From the NCBI GenBank assembly GCA_030427985.1, contig JAUIBH010000027.1:1-41957 (forward strand): a DNA stretch of 41,957 nucleotides, given 5' to 3'. This DNA comes from Bacteroidia bacterium (GTDB lineage Bacteria; Bacteroidota; Bacteroidia; Flavobacteriales; Flavobacteriaceae). The translations under genes were made by a program, and so were the position numbers. The notes below the pieces were generated by a model that was given only the letters and a program-made list of their open reading frames with translations, did no database searches and had not been told where the DNA came from. This document shows positions 1 to 7,616 of this stretch, piece by piece. Positions within the stretch are counted from its first letter, which is position 1; every line of letters starts with the position of its first letter.

Positions 1-2
1 CA

Positions 3-515
3 AAAGAAATCAACATCATACTGCACCGGTTGGCTTGTCAACTGTTGGAAAACCATTTAGATTTTTCAGATACGGCCCTCATTGGCATTCAGCCCAGAGG
101 TATTTTTTTGGCCGAAAGACTCGCTAAAATCCTGAAAGAGGATTACAAAGTAAAAGATATACCCCTCGGATTTTTGGATATTACATTTTTTAGGGACGAT
201 TTTGGAAGAGGGGATAAAATCCTAAAAGCTAACTCCACCAAAATGAACTTTTTGGTAGAAGACAAAAAAGTGGTCTTTGTTGATGATGTGCTCTATACCG
301 GAAGGAGTATTCGCGCTGCCCTAACGGCAATCCAATCCTTCGGGCGACCCAAAAGCATAGAGTTATTGACGCTGATTGACCGACGTTTCAGCCGGCATTT
401 GCCCATTCAACCCAATTATAGAGGGAGGCAAGTGGATGCCATAAACGAAGAAAAAGTAAAGGTGAATTGGGAGGAGCATGATGGAGAGGACACCGTATAT
501 TTAGTAAGTAAATAA
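3..515 (+). CDS. pyrR: PyrR: pyr regulator / uracil phosphoribosyltransferase, 5'-truncated by window edge
   Basis: Type I phosphoribosyltransferase of the PyrR family, which makes UMP from uracil and PRPP and in Firmicutes also binds pyr mRNA. The open frame runs back to the first bases of the window (reading KEINIILHRLACQLLENH), matching the PyrR N-terminus, so a TTG at 30 is not the true start and the gene begins outside the window. The PRPP-binding loop VVFVDDVLYTGRS lies at about 258-310, and GIQPRGIFLAERL, the other conserved stretch, near 80-120. It ends 6 bp before pyrB, so the two are almost certainly co-transcribed. Whether it regulates by RNA binding in this phylum is not shown; any leader would be upstream of the window. 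Family assignment is firm. Confidence 0.93.
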   Translation, partial: KEINIILHRLACQLLENHLDFSDTALIGIQPRGIFLAERLAKILKEDYKVKDIPLGFLDITFFRDDFGRGDKILKANSTKMNFLVEDKKVVFVDDVLYTGRSIRAALTAIQSFGRPKSIELLTLIDRRFSRHLPIQPNYRGRQVDAINEEKVKVNWEEHDGEDTVYLVSK

Positions 516-521
516 GTTGAA

Positions 522-1448
522 ATGAGTGAACTGAGTGTAAACCACTTGCTGGGAATAAAGTATCTGAACAAAAAGGATATCGCACTCATTTTTGAAACCG
601 CAGACCATTTTAAAGAGGTCATTAACCGATCTATTAAAAAGGTACCCACACTGCGCGATATTACCATCGCCAATATTTTTTTTGAAAACAGTACCCGAAC
701 CAGATTGTCCTTTGAGCTAGCAGAAAAGCGTTTGTCTGCCGATGTGGTCAATTTTTCAGCAGCACAATCTTCAGTGAAGAAGGGAGAAACCCTCATCGAT
801 ACGGTTAACAATATCCTTTCTATGAAAGTGGATATGGTGGTCATGCGGCATCCCAATCCTGGCGCTGGTATTTTCCTTTCAAAACATGTAAAGGCATCCA
901 TCGTCAATGCGGGGGATGGGGCACATGAACACCCCACCCAAGCGCTGCTGGATTCCTATTCCATACGGGAGAAGTTTGGGGATGTAGGCGGCAAAAATGT
1001 GGTGATTGTGGGTGATATTCTGCATTCTAGAGTGGCACTCTCCAATATTTTCGCCCTAAAATTACAAGGCGCGAATGTTAAGGTCTGTGGCCCCAAGACT
1101 CTCATCCCAAAGCATATTGAATCGCTAGGGGTTACTGTTGAGACCAATCTGAGAAAAGCATTGGAATGGTGCGATGTGGCCAATATGCTCCGCATTCAAA
1201 ATGAGCGGATGGACATCAGTTACTTCCCGTCCACCCGTGAGTATACCCAACAATTTGGGGTGAACAAACAGCTGCTGGACAGCTTAGACAAACAAATTGT
1301 GATCATGCACCCCGGTCCAATCAACAGGGGCGTGGAGATTACAAGTGATGTGGCGGATTCGGACCAATCCATCATTCTGCACCAAGTGGAAAATGGGGTG
1401 GCCATCCGTATGGCAGTATTATATTTATTGGCATCAAAAATCAAGTAA
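522..1448 (+). CDS. pyrB: Aspartate carbamoyltransferase catalytic subunit
   Basis: Catalyses carbamoyl phosphate plus L-aspartate to N-carbamoyl-L-aspartate, the committed step of pyrimidine synthesis, in the cytoplasm. The 308 residues match the catalytic-chain length. The carbamoyl-phosphate signature FFENSTRTR is at residues 53-61, HPTQALLD starts at 137, and the C-terminal HPGPINRGVEI loop is present. No pyrI regulatory chain is nearby, so this is probably the unregulated trimeric type. It follows pyrR by 6 bp and is followed after 1 bp by a small STAS-like gene, consistent with one transcript running through rnz. Confidence 0.97.
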   Translation: MSELSVNHLLGIKYLNKKDIALIFETADHFKEVINRSIKKVPTLRDITIANIFFENSTRTRLSFELAEKRLSADVVNFSAAQSSVKKGETLIDTVNNILSMKVDMVVMRHPNPGAGIFLSKHVKASIVNAGDGAHEHPTQALLDSYSIREKFGDVGGKNVVIVGDILHSRVALSNIFALKLQGANVKVCGPKTLIPKHIESLGVTVETNLRKALEWCDVANMLRIQNERMDISYFPSTREYTQQFGVNKQLLDSLDKQIVIMHPGPINRGVEITSDVADSDQSIILHQVENGVAIRMAVLYLLASKIK

Positions 1449-1449
1449 T

Positions 1450-1782
1450 ATGATTTTCGACAAAGAAGGCACAACCACTATTGTTTTTCAGGAGAAAACC
1501 TCACTTTCCACCTTCATGGAAAATTTGAACAACGCCTATTCCAAAATCAAGCACGATAATATTATTATTAATCTCTTTTCTTTCAAAAAGCTCACAGAGG
1601 CTGATATTTTGGAGTTCTTGGATATTTCCAATACCCATAAAGCTGCTGGACAATCCTTTGTTTTGGTTACCGACAAAGTTACCTATGATGAAGTTCCGGA
1701 TGAAATCAGTGTGGTACCCACTATTCAAGAGGCCAAAGACCTTATCGAGATGGAAGAAATAGAACGCGATTTGGGGATATGA
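1450..1782 (+). CDS. Small STAS/SpoIIAA-like protein of unknown function (110 aa)
   Basis: Not assigned to a characterised gene. The start used is the ATG one base after the pyrB stop; a longer frame from 1345 would run inside pyrB and is rejected. The predicted order (strand TTTIVFQ, helix, strand NIIINLFSF, helix beginning LTEADILEFL, strand QSFVLVTD, acidic C-terminal helix) resembles a STAS/anti-sigma-factor-antagonist fold, but the phosphorylatable Ser/Thr of SpoIIAA before the second helix is not evident. The stop overlaps the rnz start by 4 bp (ATGA), so the two are translationally coupled. No sigma factor or anti-sigma kinase is nearby. Homologues may carry a ribonuclease Z label because of this adjacency, but the protein has no metallo-beta-lactamase motif. 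Confidence 0.8.
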   Translation: MIFDKEGTTTIVFQEKTSLSTFMENLNNAYSKIKHDNIIINLFSFKKLTEADILEFLDISNTHKAAGQSFVLVTDKVTYDEVPDEISVVPTIQEAKDLIEMEEIERDLGI

Positions 1783-2684
1783 AATTGACCATTCTGGGTT
1801 GTTACTCGGCAACACCACGAACTTTTACCAACCCAACCTCCCAGGTGCTTGAAATCAAAAATCATCTTTTTTTGATTGATTGTGGTGAAGGAACTCAGGT
1901 CCAGTTGCGAAAATATAAGGTCAAGTTTTCCAGAATCAAACATATTTTTATTTCCCATTTGCATGGCGACCATTTTTTTGGCCTGCCAGGACTGGTTTCC
2001 ACTTTCCGACTTTTGGGGAGGGAGAGTGAACTGCACATTTATGGCCCAAAAGGTATTAAGGAAGCCATCACACTTTTCTTGAAATTGGGTGATAGCTGGA
2101 CCAATTACCCACTTGTTTTTCATGAATTGGAATCGAAGGAATCTGAATTGTTGTTCGAGGATGATAAAGTTAGTGTACATACCATCCCCTTAGATCATAG
2201 GGTCTATGCCAATGGGTTTTTATTTCAGGAGAAGCCGGCTCCCCGAACCTTGGATATTGAAATGGCCAGAAAGTTTGAAATAGATAAAAGTCAGTTCAAT
2301 AAGATAAAAGATGGAGCTGATGGGGTATCCAAAAATGGAGAGGTCGTACCCAATAAGAAAATTACATTTCCTCCCCCAAAACCCAAAAGCTATGCATTTT
2401 GTAGCGATACGGTGTATAAAGAATCAATCGTTCCCCTAATAAAAAAAGTGGATACACTGTACCATGAATCCACTTTTTTGGAAACCGAGAAGCACCTTTG
2501 CGCCAAAACAAAACATTCCACAGCAAAACAGGCGGGGCTAATAGCCAAAAAGGCCCAAGTAGGCACCCTTATTTTAGGCCATTATTCCACTCGATACAAA
2601 TCTTTGGAGCTTTTTAGGGATGAAGCCTTGCAAGTTTTTCCTAATGTGGAGTTGGCCGATGATGGTAAAATCTTTGATATATAA
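1779..2684 (+). CDS. rnz: Ribonuclease Z (tRNA 3' endonuclease)
   Basis: Metallo-beta-lactamase-fold endonuclease that trims tRNA 3' trailers. The zinc signature HLHGDH is at residues 60-65 (His60, His62, Asp64, His65), followed by FFGLPG; a C-terminal GHYSTRY supplies another conserved His. A length of 301 aa fits the short RNase Z form. The insertion around residues 160-195 (GVSKNGEVVPNKK) corresponds to the flexible-arm region seen in the family. Its ATG overlaps the stop of the STAS-like gene by 4 bp. It is the last gene of the apparent pyr-rnz transcript; about 180 bp of non-coding DNA follows. Confidence 0.96.
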   Translation: MKLTILGCYSATPRTFTNPTSQVLEIKNHLFLIDCGEGTQVQLRKYKVKFSRIKHIFISHLHGDHFFGLPGLVSTFRLLGRESELHIYGPKGIKEAITLFLKLGDSWTNYPLVFHELESKESELLFEDDKVSVHTIPLDHRVYANGFLFQEKPAPRTLDIEMARKFEIDKSQFNKIKDGADGVSKNGEVVPNKKITFPPPKPKSYAFCSDTVYKESIVPLIKKVDTLYHESTFLETEKHLCAKTKHSTAKQAGLIAKKAQVGTLILGHYSTRYKSLELFRDEALQVFPNVELADDGKIFDI

Positions 2685-2864
2685 ATTTTTAACGTCCTAT
2701 ACATAATCATTTAGGAACCTAAAATTCGCTCCTTAGCCCGACACGAATTTCACAAATGAGCACGAATCTTATTTGGGTCGACCACTTATACCCATCGAAC
2801 CCAAAGGATAACTTTTCCACACACCATTCTTTGCTGTCATTTGAATTTTACCGAAATTCACACT
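2685..2864. other. Intergenic region between rnz and pdxH with CACGAAT-type repeats
   Basis: About 180 bp without a gene. It holds a short inverted repeat (TTTAGG/CCTAAA, 2710-2723) without a T-run, and three heptamers CACGAAT (2742), CACAAAT (2751) and CACGAAT (2761) spaced 9-10 bp apart. No exact TAxxTTTG promoter box was found for pdxH. Confidence 0.6.
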
Positions 2865-3512
2865 ATGCAAAAAAACTTGGGCAACTATCGAAAATCCTAC
2901 GAAAAAAGTAGCTTGACGGAAGATTCCATCAAAGAAAATCCACTTGAGCAATTTCAAAAATGGTTTTACGAGGTTGAAGCAACCGATGGAGTTGATGAAA
3001 CCAATGCTATGACCATTTCAACCATTGGCCTGGATGGCTTTCCGAAAAACAGGGTGGTCTTGCTCAAAAAGTATACCCACGAAGGATTTATTTTTTACAC
3101 CAACTACAACAGCGAAAAGGGAAAGGCCATTGCCAAAAACCCTGCGGTCTGTCTTTCCTTTTTTTGGCCCAACATGGAACGGCAGGTCATTATTAAGGGT
3201 ACGGCTGAAAAAGTGGCCGAAAACCTTTCGGATGGTTATTTTGAGTCTCGCCCTGTTGGGAGTCAGTTGGGTGCAGTGGTTTCTAGCCAAAGTGAGGTGA
3301 TTGAATCACGTGAATTTTTGGAGAAGGAGTTGGAAGCTTTGGAAAAGCAATATGAGGGCAAATCCATTGAGCGGCCAAAAGATTGGGGAGGCTACTTGGT
3401 GCGGCCCGTTTCCATGGAATTTTGGCAGGGACGTCCCAATAGATTGCACGATCGCATCAGATATACCCTTCAGGAGGATTATGACTGGAAAATAGAACGT
3501 TTGGCACCTTAA
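2865..3512 (+). CDS. pdxH: Pyridoxamine 5'-phosphate oxidase
   Basis: FMN-dependent oxidase converting pyridoxamine/pyridoxine 5'-phosphate to pyridoxal phosphate. I start at the ATG at 2865 (MQKNLGNYRKSYEKSS), giving 215 aa, close to the roughly 218 aa of E. coli PdxH; a TTG at 2841 would add eight residues of no family resemblance. The C-terminal signature MEFWQGRPNRLHDR is at residues 184-197, with FMN-contacting RVVLLKKY and FYTNYNSEKG earlier. It precedes the polyphosphate genes by 11 bp and may be co-transcribed with them, although there is no obvious functional link. Confidence 0.95.
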   Translation: MQKNLGNYRKSYEKSSLTEDSIKENPLEQFQKWFYEVEATDGVDETNAMTISTIGLDGFPKNRVVLLKKYTHEGFIFYTNYNSEKGKAIAKNPAVCLSFFWPNMERQVIIKGTAEKVAENLSDGYFESRPVGSQLGAVVSSQSEVIESREFLEKELEALEKQYEGKSIERPKDWGGYLVRPVSMEFWQGRPNRLHDRIRYTLQEDYDWKIERLAP

Positions 3513-3523
3513 TTCATCAAAAA

Positions 3524-4012
3524 ATGAAACAGTTGATATTAATGCGACACGGAAAATCCTCTTGGGAGTATGAAGTGTCAGACAAGGATAGACCATTAAA
3601 GGAAAGAGGAATTGGGGATGCCCATTTGGTGGCAAAAGCATTTGATCAGATTGCCCCTAACATAGATTTTGCTTGTTCCAGCCCAGCCAATAGGGCTTTG
3701 CATACCAGTCAAATTTTTCTTCGGGATATAGGGTTTGATCTCCAAAATTTTAAGGTTGATAAGCAGCTTTATGATTTTTCAGGTGATAGTGTTGAAGCTT
3801 TTGTGAAACGATTGGACAATAAATGGGAGATCGTAGCCATTTTCGGTCATAATTATGCCTTTACATCGCTTGCAAATACTTGGGGAGATCAGTATATTGA
3901 GAACGTTCCCACAGCAGGGCTGGTCCACATCACATTCAATGTGGACGATTGGTCCAAAATTTCAAAGGGAACCACAAAAAAAACAATCTTTCCAAAAGAC
4001 TTAAAACAGTAA
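3524..4012 (+). CDS. SixA-like histidine phosphatase (phosphohistidine phosphatase)
   Basis: Histidine-phosphatase (phosphoglycerate mutase-like) superfamily member of 162 aa, the short SixA type. The catalytic RHG is at residues 8-10 (LILMRHGKSSW), followed by DRPLKERG, with the second catalytic His in FGHNYAFT. SixA proteins remove phosphate from phosphohistidine in phosphorelay domains; the target here is unknown. The stop codon is immediately followed by the ppk1 ATG (TAAATG), implying coupled translation. PPK1 forms a phosphohistidine intermediate, so this neighbour is a plausible but untested substrate. Confidence 0.88.
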   Translation: MKQLILMRHGKSSWEYEVSDKDRPLKERGIGDAHLVAKAFDQIAPNIDFACSSPANRALHTSQIFLRDIGFDLQNFKVDKQLYDFSGDSVEAFVKRLDNKWEIVAIFGHNYAFTSLANTWGDQYIENVPTAGLVHITFNVDDWSKISKGTTKKTIFPKDLKQ

Positions 4013-6088
4013 ATGGTCAAAACAAAGAACGAGTATATCAATAGGGAAATCAGCTGGTTACATTTTAATGCACGTGTGCTGCAGGAATGCGACGACCCCA
4101 ATGTACCACTGATAGACCGTCTTCGGTTTCTGGGAATTTTCAGTAACAACCTCGATGAATTTTTTAAAGTAAGATATGCCACGGTAAAGCGTATTGTGGA
4201 TGCTGGAAAAACGGGTAAAAGTGTTTTGGGGGGAGAAAAGGCCAAGGACCTTTTGGAAGAAATTACAAAGATCGTTATTGCACAGCAGGCACGAAGTCTT
4301 GAAATTTTCACCGGAATTGAAAAGGAGCTCAGTGCCGAAAATATTTTTATCATTAATGAAGAGCAGGTCAGTGAAAATCAGGCTGAATTTATACGAGATT
4401 ATTTCTTCAGCAAGGTCAATCAGGAATTGATGACCATCATTTTGAACGACCTTACCGAATTTCCCTTGTTGAAGGATACCGCAGCCTATCTGGCTGTGAA
4501 AATTGTGATGAAAAATGGCTCTGGAAATGGGAGACACAACCGATATGCCTTAATCGAAATCCCAAAAGGAATAGATCGTTTTGTGGTGCTGCCCAAAGAA
4601 GGAGACAAGAACTACATTATTATTTTGGATGATCTTATTCGCTTCTGTTTGGATAGCGTCTTCACGATGTTCGAGTTTGAATCCATTTCGGCGCACATGA
4701 TTAAGATTACACGTGATGCGGAACTCGACATTGACAATGATCTTAGCAAAAGCTTCATTGAGAAAATATCATCCAGTGTGGAGCACCGAAAGATCAGTGA
4801 TCCCGTTCGTTTCGTATACGATAAAAAAATCGACAAGGACACACTTCAGTTCTTAAAAGAGAAAATGGACATTATGGGAACGGATAGCGTTATTCCCGGA
4901 GGGCGTTACCACAACCGAAGGGATTATATGGGCTTTCCCAGCTTGGGGAGGTTCGACCTTATGTATGAAAAAATAGAGCCGTTGCCTGTAAAGGGACTCA
5001 GTATGAAAGGGAGTCTTTTGGAGATGATTGCCCATAAGGACTATATGATCTATGCGCCTTACCATACATTCAGTTATGTGACCAAATTTTTACGGGAAGC
5101 TGCTTTGGATCCTAAAGTAAGGACCATACAAATCACGGTATATCGATTGGCCAGTGATAGTCAGATTGCATCAGCATTGATCAATGCGGCAAAAAATGGA
5201 AAACAGGTCACAGTACAGATTGAACTACAGGCCCGTTTTGATGAACAGGCCAATATTGAATATGCCAACCAATTGCAAGCGGAGGGTATTCGATTGATTT
5301 TTGGCGTTTCTGGATTAAAGGTGCACAGTAAAATTTGTATGATTGAACGCGAAGAAGGTGAAGGCATGAAACGCTACGGCTTTATAAGTACGGGCAACTT
5401 TAATGAATCCACTGCTAAAATCTATACGGATTATACGCTGTTCACGGCCCATGAGGGCATTTTAAAGGACATGAGCAAAGTGTTTGCCTTTTTTGAAACC
5501 AATTACAAAATCAACAAATACAAACACCTTATTGTATCGCCACACTACACCAAATCTACCTTTATAAAACTGATTGATAAAGAGATTGTCAACGCTAAAA
5601 TAGGAAAAGAGGCTTATATCAAAATTAAAATGAACAGCCTTACCTCCTATAAAATGGTGGACAAGCTCTATGAAGCGAGTAGGGCAGGGGTCAAGATACA
5701 AATGATCATACGTGGAATTTGCTGCCTAATCCCAGGGGTTGAGGGCATGAGCGAGAATATTGAGGCCATAAGTGTTGTGGATAAATTTTTAGAGCATCCG
5801 CGCCTGTTCATTTTTGGCAATGGCGGAGACCCCAAGATTTATATTTCTTCAGCAGATTGGATGACCCGTAATCTTGATTTCAGGGTAGAAGTAGGCTGTC
5901 CCATTTACGACCCCGATATTCGTCAAGAATTATTGGATACCTTTGATATTTCATGGGGAGATAACCTTAAAGCTAGGGTTTTTTCCGAAAAACAGGACAA
6001 TGCCTACAGAAAAAGAGGTGAGGATGAACCTGAACTTCGATCCCAATTTGAGATGTACTACTATTATCAAAAAAAGCTGGAATCCTAA
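4013..6088 (+). CDS. ppk1: Polyphosphate kinase 1
   Basis: Transfers the gamma phosphate of ATP reversibly onto inorganic polyphosphate. The 691 aa match E. coli PPK1 (688 aa). The N-terminal domain begins with REISWLHFNARVL, the typical PPK_N opening, including NNLDEFFKVR; the phospholipase-D-like catalytic half holds the nucleophilic His438 in LKVHSKICMIE followed by FISTGNFNESTA, and the second PLD-like motif is SSADWMTRNLDFRVEV. It sits directly between sixA and ppx with 0 and 12 bp gaps, a polyphosphate synthesis and degradation operon. Confidence 0.97.
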   Translation: MVKTKNEYINREISWLHFNARVLQECDDPNVPLIDRLRFLGIFSNNLDEFFKVRYATVKRIVDAGKTGKSVLGGEKAKDLLEEITKIVIAQQARSLEIFTGIEKELSAENIFIINEEQVSENQAEFIRDYFFSKVNQELMTIILNDLTEFPLLKDTAAYLAVKIVMKNGSGNGRHNRYALIEIPKGIDRFVVLPKEGDKNYIIILDDLIRFCLDSVFTMFEFESISAHMIKITRDAELDIDNDLSKSFIEKISSSVEHRKISDPVRFVYDKKIDKDTLQFLKEKMDIMGTDSVIPGGRYHNRRDYMGFPSLGRFDLMYEKIEPLPVKGLSMKGSLLEMIAHKDYMIYAPYHTFSYVTKFLREAALDPKVRTIQITVYRLASDSQIASALINAAKNGKQVTVQIELQARFDEQANIEYANQLQAEGIRLIFGVSGLKVHSKICMIEREEGEGMKRYGFISTGNFNESTAKIYTDYTLFTAHEGILKDMSKVFAFFETNYKINKYKHLIVSPHYTKSTFIKLIDKEIVNAKIGKEAYIKIKMNSLTSYKMVDKLYEASRAGVKIQMIIRGICCLIPGVEGMSENIEAISVVDKFLEHPRLFIFGNGGDPKIYISSADWMTRNLDFRVEVGCPIYDPDIRQELLDTFDISWGDNLKARVFSEKQDNAYRKRGEDEPELRSQFEMYYYYQKKLES

Positions 6089-6100
6089 TACCTCCCTAAC

Positions 6101-6982
6101 TTGATTATACGAAAATTTGCTGCTATTGATATCGGGTCAAACGCCATTAGGTTGTTGATCAACAACGTTATCGAACACGAAGAAAAACCTACCGTATTCA
6201 AAAAAAGTGAACTGGTTCGGGTACCCGTTCGTTTGGGCGAGGATTCGTTTTTGAGAGGGGAAATTTCAGAAAGGAATTTAAAGCGCCTGATCAAGACCAT
6301 GCAATCCTTTGATTTGTTGATGCAGGTCTATGGTGTGGAAAAATATATGGCTTGTGCCACCTCGGCCCTGCGTGAGGCCAAAAATGGACAAGAAATTATT
6401 GAAAAGGTCCAGCAGGAGTCTGGAGTACAAATCCAGATAATTGATGGAAAACAAGAAGCCTCAATTATTGCCTCCACGGATTTAAAGGACCTTATTAAGA
6501 GTGATCGATTCTATCTCTACGTTGATGTTGGGGGAGGAAGCACGGAATTCACCATTTTCGACAAAGGAAATCCAGTTATGTCCCGCTCATTTGAAATTGG
6601 AACCGTTCGCATTCTAAATGATTTGGTGAAGGATACAGTTTGGGATGAAATAAAGCTGTGGATCACTTCCAATATGAATGTTGAAAACAAGGTTGAGATC
6701 ATTGGTTCAGGGGGCAACATCAACAAACTGCATAAAATGTCAGGTAGAAAAATTGGGCAACCGTTATCTTATATCTGGTTGAATGCCCAATATCACTTTT
6801 TGAACAGCATGGATTATGAGGACCGGATATCGGAATTGGGGCTCAACCAAGATAGGGCCGATGTAATTATACCGGCCACCAAAATTTTTCTGAATGCTGC
6901 CAAATGGAGCAAGGCGAAGAAAATTCACGTCCCTAAAATTGGGCTTGCAGACGGAATGATCAAGACCTTGTACTATCGATGA
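6101..6982 (+). CDS. Exopolyphosphatase / Ppx-GppA family phosphatase, short form
   Basis: Actin-fold (ASKHA) phosphatase that removes terminal phosphate from polyphosphate or pppGpp. The first phosphate motif FAAIDIGSNAIRLL opens the protein and the second, DVGGGSTEFTIF, is near residue 147; IGSGGNINKL follows. At 293 aa it has only the two actin-like domains and lacks the C-terminal HD domain of E. coli Ppx, like the shorter Ppx2-type enzymes. The start is TTG at 6101; there is no ATG before the DIGS motif. It follows ppk1 by 12 bp. Whether polyphosphate or pppGpp is preferred cannot be told from sequence alone. It ends 1 bp from the convergent miaE-like gene. Confidence 0.92.
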   Translation: MIIRKFAAIDIGSNAIRLLINNVIEHEEKPTVFKKSELVRVPVRLGEDSFLRGEISERNLKRLIKTMQSFDLLMQVYGVEKYMACATSALREAKNGQEIIEKVQQESGVQIQIIDGKQEASIIASTDLKDLIKSDRFYLYVDVGGGSTEFTIFDKGNPVMSRSFEIGTVRILNDLVKDTVWDEIKLWITSNMNVENKVEIIGSGGNINKLHKMSGRKIGQPLSYIWLNAQYHFLNSMDYEDRISELGLNQDRADVIIPATKIFLNAAKWSKAKKIHVPKIGLADGMIKTLYYR

Positions 6983-6983
6983 A

Positions 6984-7565
6984 TTAACCGTGCATGGTCT
7001 CTTTTTTGCCCAAGTCTTTCATTAATTGGGCTTCATATTCCAAGAGGTCTTGCCATTTTTGATTTACCTCTTCTTTATTTCCGTATTTGCGGGCAAATTT
7101 CAAGAACATGGTGTAATGGTTGGCTTCACTGGCCATAAGGTTGCGATAGAACTCAGAGAGTTCTTCATCTTGTATTTCTTCGGAAAGTAATCGAAACCGC
7201 TCGCAGCTACGGGCTTCAATCAGGGCGGCATACAAAAGTTTGTGTACTAAATGGGTTTCTCGACTCCCGCCTTTTGGAAAGAACTTCATCAGTTCCAAAA
7301 CATACTCATCTTTACGTTCGCGACCCAAGACCCAACCGCGTTTCAAAATTTTGTCATGAACCATGTTAAAGTGTCCCATTTCTTCACGGGCTAATGCTGT
7401 CATTTCTTTGACCAATTCCGATTTTTCTGGGAAACCAATAATCAAGGATATGGCCGTACTGGCCGCTTTTTGCTCACAATACGCATGGTCCGTAAGGATT
7501 TCTTCAATGTTTTTCTCAACAATGTTCACCCATCTGGGGTCCGTAGGTAGTTTTAGCCCTAGCAT
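6984..7565 (-). CDS. miaE: MiaE-like tRNA-(ms2io6A37) hydroxylase
   Basis: Ferritin-like non-haem di-iron monooxygenase family that hydroxylates the isopentenyl group of ms2i6A at position 37 of tRNA. The 193 aa contain two Glu/His pairs typical of the di-iron site: EQKAAS and EEMGHFNMVH in the first half, EARSCERF and EANHYTMF in the second. Family match is strong; activity on tRNA is inferred from family. An exact minus-strand TAxxTTTG box lies at 7591-7598, which would place transcription start about 20 nt before the ATG, so it is probably transcribed separately from dnaX just upstream. Confidence 0.88.
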   Translation of the reverse strand: MLGLKLPTDPRWVNIVEKNIEEILTDHAYCEQKAASTAISLIIGFPEKSELVKEMTALAREEMGHFNMVHDKILKRGWVLGRERKDEYVLELMKFFPKGGSRETHLVHKLLYAALIEARSCERFRLLSEEIQDEELSEFYRNLMASEANHYTMFLKFARKYGNKEEVNQKWQDLLEYEAQLMKDLGKKETMHG

Positions 7566-7590
7566 GTTTCTGGATTTGTATTCTGTGGTG

Positions 7591-7598
7591 CAAAGATA
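7591..7598 (-). promoter_or_regulatory. Putative -7 promoter box of the miaE-like gene
   Basis: TATCTTTG on the minus strand, an exact match to the Bacteroidetes -7 consensus TAxxTTTG, about 25 nt upstream of the miaE ATG. No TTG at the ideal spacing was found, so only the -7 half is supported. Confidence 0.5.
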
Positions 7599-7616
7599 GC
7601 AGTATTGCTAAGCAAT

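Noticed and set aside
416..937. 173-aa open frame on the minus strand
   Set aside because: Lies antisense to pyrR/pyrB, which have clear family motifs; Ser/Thr/Phe-rich composition is typical of a shadow frame.
1345..1449. Longer N-terminus for the STAS-like protein
   Set aside because: Would run inside the pyrB coding region; the ATG at 1450 immediately after the pyrB stop gives the usual tight arrangement.
2710..2723. TTTAGG/CCTAAA inverted repeat as terminator after rnz
   Set aside because: AT-rich, tiny loop and no T-run; not a convincing terminator.
2742..2767. Possible CRISPR-like repeats
   Set aside because: Units of seven bases with 2-3 bp spacers; far too short and irregular, with no cas genes.
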